A stretch of 61,167 bases of DNA from [Eubacterium] saphenum (GCA_004557645.1 SFGI01000005.1:1-61167); one strand, 5' to 3'. Shown: positions 1 through 9,177, numbered from the stretch's first letter. Made by a program: numbers and translations. Notes: a model not told the origin generated them from the sequence alone.

Positions 1-122
1 ACCAGCTTTTCTGCCTCCCCCGCCGTCTGCCCGCCGATGAACACCTCTGCGATATCCCGCAGGAGCACCTCTCTTTTCTGTATGATCTGGGCTTTTTCCA
101 CAGGCTTGATATAAATATCCAT
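1..122 (-). CDS. spoVAA: Stage V sporulation protein AA, N-terminal fragment
   Basis: This gene starts at 122 and runs off the left edge, leaving about 40 residues. The start MDIYIKP followed by a VLLRDIAEV segment resembles the N-terminal domain of SpoVAA, a membrane protein of the SpoVA channel that moves dipicolinic acid into the forespore. An AAAGGTGGGG ribosome site lies just upstream. Only the N-terminal domain is visible, so the name rests on a short stretch and could be wrong. If right, it marks the host as an endospore former. Confidence 0.55.
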   Translation of the reverse strand, partial: MDIYIKPVEKAQIIQKREVLLRDIAEVFIGGQTAGEAEKL

Positions 123-204
123 TTCGCCCCACCTTTCCAAATTCTTTTGGTTAGTATGGCAGTCTTTCCCGAAAAAATACGGAACAAAAAAGACGCAGAT
201 TTTT

Positions 205-250
205 TGCAAAAAAGAAGACGCATCTCTTTTTCAAAAGAAATACGTCTTTC
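205..250 (-). terminator. Rho-independent terminator after the MgtC gene
   Basis: On the minus strand AAGACGTAT (240-248) pairs with ATGCGTCTT (215-223), with one G-U pair, and is followed by a CTTTTTT run. It lies just past the stop codon at 257. Confidence 0.7.
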
Positions 251-256
251 CTATGT

Positions 257-940
257 TTATAATCGGAATCCCTTGACTCTTTCATCATCGGCGAAAATAT
301 CCGCCAGATCCGTACAGGTGATGGCATGTTCCCTGCTGACATCCAATGTTACTTTCACGGTACCATCTTCCTTTTTTTCCATCTGGATATGATGGATCAG
401 GATATTGCGGTCTTTCAGCTGCTGTTTCAGCTGCTCCAATCCATTGGGAACATTTTTATAAGTGATGGAAAAGCTTTCGTAAATAGGCCCATCCAATTTT
501 TTCAGATGTCCATGGGTAAAAATCTGTATCAAAAGGATCAGTAGTGTAGCAAAAATGCCCACAAAATACATTCCTGCGCCGATGGCAAGACCAATGCCTG
601 CCATAGACCAGATGCCTGCTGCCGTTGTCAGCCCTTTGATGGAAACATCCCGCACAAAGATCATCCCTGCGCCCAGGAAAGAAATCCCCGTGATCACGTT
701 GGCGGCGATACGGGCTGCATCCACACGCATCCCCGGGATATCCCCGATATCCATAAAGCCATACTTGGAAACGATCATCAAAAGGGCAGACCCCAGTGCA
801 ACGATGATATGGGTACGCAGGCCGGCTTCCTTTCTTCTGCGGCTGCGCTCAAAACCAATGATGCCGCCGCAAATGCTGGCAACGATCATCCGCAGTAAAT
901 ATTCCAAATTCTCCCCAAAATAAAATACGATCTGTTCCAT
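257..940 (-). CDS. MgtC/SapB family membrane protein
   Basis: A 227-residue membrane protein with four or five hydrophobic segments in its N-terminal two thirds. These contain the family signatures GGIIGFERSRRRKEAGLRTH (near residue 25) and GISFLGAGMIF (near residue 85). The C-terminal 70 residues form a soluble, ACT-like domain. MgtC relatives support growth at low magnesium and affect F-type ATPase activity; the exact role in this host is not known. The ATG at 940 is chosen over an in-frame ATG at 958 because an AAAGGGGG ribosome site sits between them. It is monocistronic, with its own promoter and terminator. Confidence 0.85.
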   Translation of the reverse strand: MEQIVFYFGENLEYLLRMIVASICGGIIGFERSRRRKEAGLRTHIIVALGSALLMIVSKYGFMDIGDIPGMRVDAARIAANVITGISFLGAGMIFVRDVSIKGLTTAAGIWSMAGIGLAIGAGMYFVGIFATLLILLIQIFTHGHLKKLDGPIYESFSITYKNVPNGLEQLKQQLKDRNILIHHIQMEKKEDGTVKVTLDVSREHAITCTDLADIFADDERVKGFRL

Positions 941-973
941 ATCATGACCCCCTTTCATGCTTTTTATACTATC

Positions 974-982
974 ATTATATCA
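974..982 (-). promoter_or_regulatory. Extended -10 promoter for the MgtC gene
   Basis: The minus strand reads TGATATAAT, a TGn-extended consensus -10 box, about 35 bases upstream of the chosen start. No good -35 box is visible at the right distance, as is usual for extended -10 promoters. Confidence 0.5.
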
Positions 983-1037
983 TACAATTGGCGGAAGGCT
1001 CTAAAAAACTTTTTTCCAGCCTTTCGCCGGTGTCATG

Positions 1038-1068
1038 CAAAAAGAAAGGCACGCTTTTCCGCGTGCCC
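1038..1068 (-). terminator. Rho-independent terminator after uppP
   Basis: On the minus strand GGCACGC, loop GGAAAA, GCGTGCC (1048-1067) is followed by TTTCTTTTT. It lies directly downstream of the uppP stop at 1076. Confidence 0.85.
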
Positions 1069-1075
1069 CAATCTC

Positions 1076-1873
1076 TTATTTCACGATCATATGTAATACA
1101 AACTGATCCAGGATCAAAACCCCGCCCAGAATGAATACATACACAGAGAACCATTTCAGTTTGCCTTTTTTGATCACATCTACCATGAAGCGGATCGCCA
1201 GATAGCCGGAAACTGCTGCTGCGATGAAGCCGCAGACCATAGGTGCTGTGCCCATGGCATCTGCCAATACGACCTCTCCTGTAATCATATCTTTAATGGT
1301 CAAAACCATGCCCCCCAGGATAGCAGGAATGGACAGCAGGAAAGAAAATCTGGCCGCATTGTCTCTGTCCATGCCTCTTGCCAGGCAGGTGCTGATAGTC
1401 ATGCCGGAACGGGAAACCGCAGGCAGGATGGCTACCCCCTGCATGGTACCGATCACCAGCGCATCAAAAATAGACATATTTTTGATCTTCTTTCTGCCTG
1501 CATGGCGGCTGTCTGCATAGAGCAGGATCAAGCCTGTGAACAGGAAATTGAAGCCGATAAATTTGCCTTTGCCGAAAATGGCATCAAATGTATCGTTGAA
1601 CAGCAGGGCAATGATGACTGTAGGGATAGTCCCCGCGATCAGCAGGGCTGTTGTTCTCTGAAACGGTCTGCGGATCAGTGCCCAGATGTCCTGCCAGTAA
1701 TAAACGAATACTGCGATCAGCGTTGCCACATGCAGGAAAATGGAAAACGCCTGGGTGGCTTCTTCAATGCCAAATAAATTCTGGAAAAGCACCAGATGAC
1801 CGGAACTGCTGACGGGCAGAAACTCTGTCAAACCCTGGATCAGCCCCAAAACGATTGCCTGAATAAATTCCAT
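1076..1873 (-). CDS. uppP: Undecaprenyl-diphosphatase (BacA/UppP)
   Basis: A 265-residue polytopic membrane enzyme that converts undecaprenyl diphosphate to the monophosphate, recycling the lipid carrier for peptidoglycan and teichoic-acid synthesis. Loss or excess of such enzymes alters bacitracin sensitivity in other species. Both active-site motifs are present: GLTEFLPVSSSGHL near residue 14 and PAVSRSGMTIS near residue 152, including the catalytic Glu, Ser and Arg. Length is normal for the family. A GGAGG-like site lies upstream of ATG 1873. It has its own promoter and terminator. The neighbouring dlt-like operon also serves the cell envelope but is not co-transcribed. Confidence 0.95.
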   Translation of the reverse strand: MEFIQAIVLGLIQGLTEFLPVSSSGHLVLFQNLFGIEEATQAFSIFLHVATLIAVFVYYWQDIWALIRRPFQRTTALLIAGTIPTVIIALLFNDTFDAIFGKGKFIGFNFLFTGLILLYADSRHAGRKKIKNMSIFDALVIGTMQGVAILPAVSRSGMTISTCLARGMDRDNAARFSFLLSIPAILGGMVLTIKDMITGEVVLADAMGTAPMVCGFIAAAVSGYLAIRFMVDVIKKGKLKWFSVYVFILGGVLILDQFVLHMIVK

Positions 1874-1944
1874 ATCAAAAAAACCTCCGTTTTTCTTCTT
1901 TTTTCTCGTTTTCTATGTAAAATTTTCTCTATAACTAAATATTG

Positions 1945-1973
1945 ATTATAACCGATATAATTATTTCTTGCAA
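1945..1973 (-). promoter_or_regulatory. Sigma-A type promoter of uppP
   Basis: On the minus strand TTGCAA (1968-1973) is separated by exactly 17 bases from TATAAT (1945-1950). It sits about 75 bases upstream of the uppP start. Confidence 0.75.
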
Positions 1974-2256
1974 TTCTTATTTTTTCCTGTTAATATAGAT
2001 ATCTGCGGCTTTTTGCCGGAAACATGCGCTTTAAAAGGGATGTTATGAAAATCCTAAGATTTTCTTAAGTACAATAGGTATATTTCAGAAAAAAGGAAAT
2101 CATACCTAGCGAAAGCGCAGCGATATGATAGAAGTCGAAGAAAATTGCCGGTTTGACCGACACTGCGATATTGCGTTGCCGCAAGGCAAAGGGGTCTTGT
2201 TTTTCGTTGTTTTCTTCGGCTTTGCCACCCAAAAAGAGCAAAGAAAGGAAGAAACT
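1974..2256 (+). other. Leader and promoter region of the DEAD-box helicase
   Basis: This stretch has no convincing gene. It holds a hairpin with arms GGCAAAG (2185-2191) and CTTTGCC (2220-2226) just before the helicase ribosome site. An in-frame ATG at 2125 would add 44 residues of low-complexity sequence that is not part of the helicase family, so it is treated as untranslated leader. Structured leaders are common on cold-induced helicase genes, but nothing here proves that role. Confidence 0.4.
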
Positions 2257-3873
2257 ATGGAACATTTAAAATTTGAAGAAATGAACATTTCCAACGAGAT
2301 CTGCCGTGCGGTGCTGGATATGGGCTTTGAAGAAGCCACCCCCATCCAGTCTCAGGCCATCCCCATCATTCTGGAAGGCAAGGATATCATCGGTCAGTCT
2401 CAGACAGGTACAGGGAAAACTGCCGCTTTCGGCATCCCCTGTCTGGAACGCATCGACCCCGAGGACAGACGCCTGCAGGCCCTGATCCTCTGCCCCACCC
2501 GTGAACTGGCCATCCAGGTCAGCGAAGAATTCCGCAAACTGCTGAAATATAAAGATAACATCCGTGTCCTGCCAATTTACGGCGGTCAGCCCATCGACAG
2601 ACAGATCACGGCCCTGAAAAAAGGCGCACAGGTGGTCATCGGCACCCCCGGTCGTGTGATGGACCATATGCGCCGCCGCACCATCAAAGCAGAAACCGTG
2701 CAGATGATGATTCTGGACGAAGCAGATGAAATGCTGGATATGGGCTTCCGTGAGGATATCGAAACCATTCTGGTAAAGATTCCCGAAGACCATCAGACAC
2801 TGCTGTTCTCCGCAACGCTGTCTCCTGAAATCCTGGATATCACAAAACGTTTCCAGAGAGACCCCGAATTCATCAAGATCGTTCGGAAAGAACTGACCGT
2901 TCCCAGTATCGAACAATATTACTTCGATGTAAAGGAAAAAACAAAGCTGGATGCCCTGACTCGTATCATTGATGTATACGACCCCAGCCTGGCTATGGTT
3001 TTCTGCAACACCAAGAAACGGGTAGACGATCTGGTGGAAATGCTGCAGGGCCGCGGCTACTTCGCAGAAGGGCTCCACGGCGACCTGAAACAGCCCCAGC
3101 GTGACAAAGTCATGCAGAAATTCCGCAACGGCACCATTGAAATCCTGGTTGCCACAGACGTTGCTGCCAGAGGTATCGACGTAGACGATATCGATGTGGT
3201 ATTCAACTATGATGTACCCCAAGATGAAGAATACTATGTACACCGTATCGGTCGTACCGGCCGTGCAGGCAAGGCAGGCAAAGCCTTCACCTTCTGCGTG
3301 GGCAAGGAGATTTATAAACTGCGGGATATCATGCGCTATACCAAGACAAAAATCGTACAGCAGAAGCTGCCTACCCTCAGCGATGTGGAAGAAATGAAAA
3401 CAAATATCTTCCTGGAAAAAATCAAAGGCATCATCGATGAAGGTCACCTGACAAAATATATCCATCTGGTAGACCGCCTGATGGAAGAAGATTACACCAG
3501 CATTGATATTGCCGCTGCCCTGCTGAAAAATCATCTGTCCGATGTAAATGCTGATGATATCGATGCCATCGATGATATCAACTTTGGTGGCACAGAGCTT
3601 TACGGCGGCGAAGGGGAAAAAATGCTGCGTCTGTTCATCAATGCCGGCAAAAAAAATAAAATCCGCGCAAAGGATATCGTTGGGGCCATCGCCAATGAAG
3701 CAGGCGTGCCCGGGAAAACATTGGGCGAGATCGCCATTTACGATGAATATACCTTCGTGGATGTTCCCAGCGAATTTGTTCGGGATGTGCTGTATGGCAT
3801 GAAAAATGCGAAGATCAAAAATAAAAAAGTACACATCGAGATTGCAAAAAAAGAAAAGAATCAAAGAAGATAA
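2257..3873 (+). CDS. DEAD-box ATP-dependent RNA helicase, CshA/DeaD type
   Basis: A 538-residue helicase that uses ATP to unwind or remodel RNA, probably in ribosome assembly or RNA decay. Motifs run in order: Q motif near residue 22 (TPIQSQAI), Walker A SQTGTGKT, DEAD box, SAT, then the second RecA domain ending in HRIGRTGRAGK. The C-terminal 100 residues look like a DbpA-type RNA-binding domain followed by a basic tail (KKEKNQRR). The start at 2257 fits the conserved N-terminus and has an AAAGGA site. It stands alone on the plus strand between two leftward transcription units. Confidence 0.93.
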   Translation: MEHLKFEEMNISNEICRAVLDMGFEEATPIQSQAIPIILEGKDIIGQSQTGTGKTAAFGIPCLERIDPEDRRLQALILCPTRELAIQVSEEFRKLLKYKDNIRVLPIYGGQPIDRQITALKKGAQVVIGTPGRVMDHMRRRTIKAETVQMMILDEADEMLDMGFREDIETILVKIPEDHQTLLFSATLSPEILDITKRFQRDPEFIKIVRKELTVPSIEQYYFDVKEKTKLDALTRIIDVYDPSLAMVFCNTKKRVDDLVEMLQGRGYFAEGLHGDLKQPQRDKVMQKFRNGTIEILVATDVAARGIDVDDIDVVFNYDVPQDEEYYVHRIGRTGRAGKAGKAFTFCVGKEIYKLRDIMRYTKTKIVQQKLPTLSDVEEMKTNIFLEKIKGIIDEGHLTKYIHLVDRLMEEDYTSIDIAAALLKNHLSDVNADDIDAIDDINFGGTELYGGEGEKMLRLFINAGKKNKIRAKDIVGAIANEAGVPGKTLGEIAIYDEYTFVDVPSEFVRDVLYGMKNAKIKNKKVHIEIAKKEKNQRR

Positions 3874-3891
3874 TAAAAGAAGCAAACAGAA

Positions 3892-3930
3892 AAAGGGTGT
3901 CCTCAAAATCTGAGGTACACCCTTCTTTTA
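3892..3930. terminator. Bidirectional terminator between the helicase and dltD-like genes
   Basis: AAGGGTGT and ACACCCTT arms, with an inner CCTC/GAGG stem, form a long hairpin. It has A-rich sequence on its left and TTCTTTT on its right, so it can serve both converging transcripts. Confidence 0.8.
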
Positions 3931-3967
3931 TGCATCATTCCCCTATACAAATGGGGTTCCACAGGTT

Positions 3968-5005
3968 TCACGGTTCTAATCCCGTTTTTTCCGCATACTG
4001 CGCCCAATCTGCATTCCAGTTATCGCTGATGACAGGGTCTTCCCGATGGTCGGGCAGGTCATACTGCTCATCCAGCCAATCCCCCAGCCAGTCGGAAAGC
4101 TTGATGGTGCCGGTCAGGTTCATGTGACCCTGATCGTAATAATCCACCTGAGGGTTTAAACCCAGCTGGCTTCTGTATTCCGCTCTATCCAAATCCAGAT
4201 AAGCCACACCATTTTCCCCAGCAAAATTCTCCAACGCCATGCTCTGCTCATAGCTCCAGCTCATTTTGGGCAGATGCAGCAGCAGCACAGGAATTTCTTT
4301 TTCCTTGCAGAGAGCAATGGATTTTTCGATATAGCCTTTTGCACTTTCATCAAAAGTGTAAGTTTCCCCTGTAGGCTCCATGAAGCCTTCGGGATATGCC
4401 TGAGGGTTGATATCTCTCAGGTACACATTCCCCTTCTTGAAGGAATGTTCCAGCAGAGGTTCCGGTTCATCCTCCGCCAAGTTGATCTCTTTCCAGCGGT
4501 CATGGTAACGCATCAGAGGGAAAGCATAGGAAAGCATAGACTGTCTTTCGTCCGCTTCTGTGACCTCTTTGATGATATCCAGTTTATATTTGGACATTTT
4601 CATGCCATCCAAGCCACGGCGCAGGTCGCCTTCTCGTTCTACATAGTCATATTCCGTAAAAATATTATCACAAAGCAATACCACCAATTCAGGAGTCTGA
4701 TATTTCAGGGATTCCGCCAAAAGACCATAGCTGACAGAGGGAGCCTGCAACGCAGACGCCCGCACATACCCCGTAAAGCCATGTTCGTTCCACATCACCA
4801 TGGGAGAAACGCCCCGCAGCAAGGGGCTGCTGCCCACATACAACACATCGATGGTATCCTGTGGTTCGCTGTAGAAAGCATGGATCTCGTTGGATTCATC
4901 ATCATGGCGCATCAGCAGGTCGGTCGCATTGGAAAACAGCATGGAAAATACCACGACAAATGCTACGCATCTTACCATAATTTTCAAACACTCTTTCTTA
5001 TTCAT
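3968..5005 (-). CDS. DltD-like SGNH-fold envelope protein
   Basis: A 345-residue protein with one N-terminal membrane anchor (about residues 10-28) and an extracellular SGNH/GDSL-like domain. The first block is VLYVGSSPLLRG near residue 55. A late DQGHMNLTG block near residue 292 supplies the Asp-x-x-His pair typical of the family. Known DltD and AlgX-like proteins assist the last step of O-acylation on teichoic acids or polysaccharides outside the membrane. It is the last gene of a five-gene operon and begins 2 bases after the MBOAT gene. It is less similar to classical DltD than its place suggests, so the acceptor polymer is uncertain. Confidence 0.75.
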   Translation of the reverse strand: MNKKECLKIMVRCVAFVVVFSMLFSNATDLLMRHDDESNEIHAFYSEPQDTIDVLYVGSSPLLRGVSPMVMWNEHGFTGYVRASALQAPSVSYGLLAESLKYQTPELVVLLCDNIFTEYDYVEREGDLRRGLDGMKMSKYKLDIIKEVTEADERQSMLSYAFPLMRYHDRWKEINLAEDEPEPLLEHSFKKGNVYLRDINPQAYPEGFMEPTGETYTFDESAKGYIEKSIALCKEKEIPVLLLHLPKMSWSYEQSMALENFAGENGVAYLDLDRAEYRSQLGLNPQVDYYDQGHMNLTGTIKLSDWLGDWLDEQYDLPDHREDPVISDNWNADWAQYAEKTGLEP

Positions 5006-5007
5006 AC

Positions 5008-6606
5008 TTAGAACCCCCTGTAAATAAAGTCGGCGGCGTTATAGTTGAGACCATATACGCCAAAGAGGATCAGGGAGAACACCGCACCCAGATAGATGAC
5101 CCAGCGGAAGTAAAGATTCTGCTTCGCCAGAGTCTCTCTTACCTTGATGCCGCTTTCCTGCATCAGGCTGACGCAAAGCAGCACCAGACAGGACAGGAAC
5201 AATACCCACAGGTCTTTTACATCCAGACCCATGGTCAGCAATCCGCCATTGAAAAGAACATCTGTATCCCAGTTTTCCACCATGGAACGGATCATATAAA
5301 CCGCTGCGCTGACGCCTGGGGCTCTGGTAATGATCTTACCAATGGCAACCAGCACCAAGGTACGCAATACCTGGAAAATACGCCAGCTGAGACAATTCAT
5401 ACGGATGCCCAGCTTTTTCGCCAGATTCTGCAAAGGCTGTTCAAAAAGGATGCCCAGCACGATCAGCGTACCATTATAGCAGCCAAAGGCGATATATTTC
5501 CATTCTGCCCCATGCCAGATACCGATGAGGAAGAAAATGATAAACTGGGGGATCAAAACAGGGATCAGCTTGCCCACATAATTCCCCAGCACCTTTCTGC
5601 TCTTTTTCCCCAGCTTCATAAAGAATTTGGACAGGGATAAGGGATAGAATACATAATCCCGGAACCATGCGCCCAGGGTCATGTGCCATCTGCGCCAGTA
5701 ATCGGGAATGGAAGTTGCCAGATAAGGCCGTTCAAAGTTTTTATCCAGCGTTACGCCAAAGATCTGGGCTGCGCCAGTGGCAATATCGATACCGCCGGAG
5801 AAATCGCCGTAGATCTGGATAGCGTAAACCAACGCTGCCACGGCTACATAAGTACCACCAAAGGTTTCCGGGAAACCAAAGGCATTATCTACCAAAACCG
5901 CCGCTCTGTCCGCAATGACCATCTTCTTGAATGCCCCCCAAAGCATCAGCTGTACGCCGTATTTCACACGGGTATAGGAAAATGCATTAGGACGGAAGAG
6001 CTGCTCCGCCAGTGTGCCAAAACGGGAGATGGGCCCCTGCACGATCTGGGGGAAGAAGGAGATAAACAGTGCCAGCTTGAAGAAGTTCCGCTCCGGCTCC
6101 TGCTTTTCTCTGTATACGTCGATGAGATAGCCCATAGACTGGAAGGTATAGAAGGAAATGCCCAAAGGCAGCAAAAATTTGAATATTGGCAGTTCTGCCC
6201 CAATGCCGATCTTTGCAAACAGCGCATTGATATTGCTGGTCACAAAGCCAGAATATTTCAGCACTGCAAGAATGCCAAAGTTGAACAGCAATGTCGGGAT
6301 GAGGATGCGTTTTTTCTTTTTGGCAAATGCCGCTTTCCAAGCCTTTTTGCCTTCTTTATCCAAATTTACCTTTGCTTCATTGAAGGCGATCTTGTTTTTC
6401 GCCGCCATATCCCCGATTTTTATCGTTGCCAGATATGTGGTGATGGTCGTTGCCAGCAGGTAAATAAAAATCTTACCGCCAGAAATGAAATAAAAAACAT
6501 AGTTAGCAACAAAAAGCGTTACCCATCGGCAACGCTTTGGTGTCAGGAAATATGCTGCGGCAGCCAGTACAAGAAAAACGATAAATCGAAATGATGTAAA
6601 TGCCAT
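5008..6606 (-). CDS. dltB: MBOAT-family acyltransferase (DltB/AlgI-like)
   Basis: A 532-residue polytopic membrane protein of the membrane-bound O-acyltransferase family. The signature RRWHMTLGAWFRDYVFYPL lies near residue 300, and the catalytic histidine is in GIWHGAEWKYI near residue 365. DltB moves the acyl group from the carrier protein through the membrane for transfer outside. This protein is about 100 residues longer than classical DltB and closer in size to AlgI. Its gene lies between the carrier-protein gene and the SGNH gene, the usual partners. Whether the cargo is D-alanine cannot be settled from sequence alone. Confidence 0.85.
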   Translation of the reverse strand: MAFTSFRFIVFLVLAAAAYFLTPKRCRWVTLFVANYVFYFISGGKIFIYLLATTITTYLATIKIGDMAAKNKIAFNEAKVNLDKEGKKAWKAAFAKKKKRILIPTLLFNFGILAVLKYSGFVTSNINALFAKIGIGAELPIFKFLLPLGISFYTFQSMGYLIDVYREKQEPERNFFKLALFISFFPQIVQGPISRFGTLAEQLFRPNAFSYTRVKYGVQLMLWGAFKKMVIADRAAVLVDNAFGFPETFGGTYVAVAALVYAIQIYGDFSGGIDIATGAAQIFGVTLDKNFERPYLATSIPDYWRRWHMTLGAWFRDYVFYPLSLSKFFMKLGKKSRKVLGNYVGKLIPVLIPQFIIFFLIGIWHGAEWKYIAFGCYNGTLIVLGILFEQPLQNLAKKLGIRMNCLSWRIFQVLRTLVLVAIGKIITRAPGVSAAVYMIRSMVENWDTDVLFNGGLLTMGLDVKDLWVLFLSCLVLLCVSLMQESGIKVRETLAKQNLYFRWVIYLGAVFSLILFGVYGLNYNAADFIYRGF

Positions 6607-6624
6607 ACCGCTCTAAACTCCTTC

Positions 6625-6852
6625 TTAGTCTTCCTGCAGTCTCTGAACCAGAGCCCAGATCGCTTCTACAGAATTGAAGTTTTCGGGAACGATATCATCG
6701 GCACCGATCTCGATATCATATTCATCGCACAGTTCACCAACCAGAGAAACGATATCGAAGGAATCCAGTTCACCGCTGTCAACCAGTTCCTGGTTGTCCT
6801 CAAAATCTACGTCAGGTCTCAGTTCTGCCAAAATTTTCAATAATGCTTCCAT
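6625..6852 (-). CDS. dltC: Acyl/aminoacyl carrier protein (DltC-like)
   Basis: A 75-residue acidic carrier protein. Ser31 in the ELDSFDIVSLV motif is the expected 4'-phosphopantetheine attachment site. It would carry the amino acid activated by the adenylation enzyme at 7651-9177 to the MBOAT protein encoded 18 bases downstream. Length and motif match DltC and general carrier proteins equally; the operon context favours DltC. The start has a clear GGA-type ribosome site. Confidence 0.88.
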   Translation of the reverse strand: MEALLKILAELRPDVDFEDNQELVDSGELDSFDIVSLVGELCDEYDIEIGADDIVPENFNSVEAIWALVQRLQED

Positions 6853-6881
6853 GTCACTTATCCTTTCTTATTCTCTCGAAT

Positions 6882-7676
6882 TTATTTTCTCAACATAACC
6901 GGCGCAATTCTGCCATCGGGCAGAAAGCCCAGTTTTTCATACATTCTGATGGCAGGGGGATTATCCTCCCTGACCCAAAGCTGGAATTTTGCAGCTTCTT
7001 CTCTTTCCAAAGCAATCCAGTCTCGTACCAGCCCTTCGCCAATGCCCTTACCCCGCCCTTTGGGTGCAACGACGATCTGCCAGAGGACAGATACCTTTTT
7101 TTCCCTGCCAAAGCGCAGGAAACCAAGGAGATTCTCTCCTTCCCTTGCAGCGATGACACGCTGTTCTGCCAAGTCTTTCCGCAGGGTTTCCAGATCAGGC
7201 AATGCAGAGGTGTATGGTTCAAAGGCATCCTCCATCATCCCAAGGATGGTTTCTGCTTCTTCCTCCTTGCAGAAAGAAAAATCTCTCTGTTCCCCTTCTG
7301 TTTTTTTCGCAGAAAGGAACAGCCGCTTTCTTTGGAGGTATTTTTCGAAGCCAATGGCTTCCCATTTCTCTGCTGTGGGAGAAATGCCGCTTCTTGCCAA
7401 AGCCACCTGCTCCAGCACCACAGGCTTGTCCATAGCAGGCACTTCCACAGGAAGGGCTTCTTTTTCCAGGAAAAAGTAAAGATCGATCTGCTTTTCTTTT
7501 TCCACGAAACAGTAGCTGCCGCCTGCAAAGATTGCCCGGGAAATACGTCCTTCTTCCACCAGAGGGAGAAATTCCTCCGCAGAGGTATAAAAATTTGTCC
7601 GCATCCCTTTGGAAATAAACTGGGCGATTTCTTCCGCCCACTGTTTTCCATCAGGAATTTTGCTTATCGTTATCAT
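6882..7676 (-). CDS. GNAT-family N-acetyltransferase within the dlt-like operon
   Basis: A 264-residue protein whose C-terminal half is a GNAT domain. The acetyl-CoA loop GRGKGIGEGL lies near residue 215 and the late NPPAIRMYEKLGF block near residue 240. The N-terminal half is not recognised but has a repeated hydrophobic/acidic pattern that may be a degenerate second GNAT fold. The gene overlaps the end of the adenylation gene by 26 bases and precedes the carrier gene by 30, so it is translationally tied to them. Classical dlt operons lack this gene. It might modify the amino acid, the carrier or the acceptor; the substrate is unknown. Confidence 0.8.
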   Translation of the reverse strand: MITISKIPDGKQWAEEIAQFISKGMRTNFYTSAEEFLPLVEEGRISRAIFAGGSYCFVEKEKQIDLYFFLEKEALPVEVPAMDKPVVLEQVALARSGISPTAEKWEAIGFEKYLQRKRLFLSAKKTEGEQRDFSFCKEEEAETILGMMEDAFEPYTSALPDLETLRKDLAEQRVIAAREGENLLGFLRFGREKKVSVLWQIVVAPKGRGKGIGEGLVRDWIALEREEAAKFQLWVREDNPPAIRMYEKLGFLPDGRIAPVMLRK

Positions 7677-9177
7677 AATACTCCTTCAAAGCCAATCTGT
7701 CTATCTTTCCATTCAAAGTCTGGGGCATTTTTTCCAATTTCATCATTACATTGGGGAACATATATTTGGGAACCTTATCCCTCAGCTTTTTCAGGATATA
7801 GGCTTGGGTGGCTTCTTCCCCGCCGCAGTAGAACAGCAGGATGCGCTGGGTCTCTGTATCATAGAGGCAAACACCTGTGTCGATGGCATCGATGGAGTTG
7901 ATGGCTGTTTCGATCTCGCCCAATTCGATGCGGTGTCCCATGTGTTTGATCTGATGGTCTTTTCTCGCCAGGAAAATGATTTCTCCCCGTTCATTATATT
8001 TCGCAATATCCCCCGTTTTATAAATCTTTTCTGGATAATAGGGATTCAAAGGATTCTGAATGAAGGCTTCTGCCGTTTTTTCGGGATTATTGTAGTAGCC
8101 CAAAGCCAAGCAGCGGCCGCGGACGCAAAGCTCACCGCTTTCCCCTTCTGCCGCCAGTCTGTCTCCATTCAGGATGAATACATCCGTATTACGGCAACCA
8201 TAGCCGATGGGCAATGGTTCATCGTCGGCAAATTCACGGTCTACAATATAATAGGTGCAGTCCACCGTCGTTTCCGTAGGGCCATAGATATTTGCAAACA
8301 GGGCATCGGGATATTTTGCCCGCCACATGTTGAACTGTTTTGTAGGCATGGCTTCTCCGCAGAACATGATCTTTTTCAGATAGGAAGGCTGGAAGTTATC
8401 CAGCGCACCTGTATTCACCACAATGCTCAAAGCAGAGGGTACCCAGTCGATATAATTGATCTTCTTTTCTTCCAGATATTCCAGCAGTTTTTTGGGGAAG
8501 GAGAAAAGCATTTTGGGGATGATCTCCATCTGTGCCCCTGTTTTCAGCACTGCATAGATATCCTTTACGGAAGAATCGAAATAAAAAGGAGCCTGATTGC
8601 CGATGATCTCTTTATCTGTAATATCAAAGGCTTCTGTATACCATTCTGTCAGATTTACAACAGCCTGATGGCTGATGACAACGCCCTTGGGCACGCCCGT
8701 AGAGCCAGAGGTAAACAAGGCATACAACGGGTCTGTATCGATGGCACGCTGACGAATCTTTTGCAGAAGTTCCCCATCGATTTCTGTATCCAAAATTTCC
8801 TCTAATACGATGGTCTCCCCTTCATAGCCCAAACCAGACGCTATTTTTCTGCTCTTTTCATCGATGAGCAGTACCTGTGGCTTCAATGTGCCCAGAATAG
8901 ACAGGATGCGTTCTTTCGGCATGGTCACATCGATAGGGGTATAAAAGTTGCCGCTGTAAACAGCCCCCATGAAAGCCGCCACAGAAACGGGGGTTTTCTG
9001 CATCATTACCGCAATGGGACAATTTCTGCCGCCGAAACGGGTTAGATAGGTGCCAATGCGCTGTGCTGTTTCCGCCAGCTTAGAAAAGGTGATATCCCCT
9101 TCTGCGCCGGAAAAAGCAATTTTGTCCGGCAGACGTTCTGCCGTATTTTCCAAATATACCAGTATATTTCGAATCAT
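7651..9177 (-). CDS. dltA: Amino-acid adenylation enzyme, DltA-like
   Basis: A 508-residue stand-alone adenylation enzyme that would activate an amino acid with ATP and load it on the carrier protein. Core motifs are in order: FTSGSTGVPKGVVISH near residue 155, FYFDSSVKDI, NIYGPTETTVD, YKTGDIAKY, then GHRIELGEIE and the C-terminal NGKIDR lysine block. Length matches DltA. Some blocks (GHRIELGEIE, the pocket around FYFDSSVKD) look more like peptide-synthetase adenylation domains than classical DltA, so D-alanine is likely but not proven. First gene of the operon; ATG 9177 follows GAGAGGAAAAACT. Confidence 0.85.
   Translation of the reverse strand: MIRNILVYLENTAERLPDKIAFSGAEGDITFSKLAETAQRIGTYLTRFGGRNCPIAVMMQKTPVSVAAFMGAVYSGNFYTPIDVTMPKERILSILGTLKPQVLLIDEKSRKIASGLGYEGETIVLEEILDTEIDGELLQKIRQRAIDTDPLYALFTSGSTGVPKGVVISHQAVVNLTEWYTEAFDITDKEIIGNQAPFYFDSSVKDIYAVLKTGAQMEIIPKMLFSFPKKLLEYLEEKKINYIDWVPSALSIVVNTGALDNFQPSYLKKIMFCGEAMPTKQFNMWRAKYPDALFANIYGPTETTVDCTYYIVDREFADDEPLPIGYGCRNTDVFILNGDRLAAEGESGELCVRGRCLALGYYNNPEKTAEAFIQNPLNPYYPEKIYKTGDIAKYNERGEIIFLARKDHQIKHMGHRIELGEIETAINSIDAIDTGVCLYDTETQRILLFYCGGEEATQAYILKKLRDKVPKYMFPNVMMKLEKMPQTLNGKIDRLALKEYYDNDKQNS

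Noticed and set aside
2266..3906. A 546-codon frame antisense to the RNA helicase
   Set aside because: It mirrors the helicase codons, has no ribosome site and no recognisable family; the helicase on the plus strand is certain.
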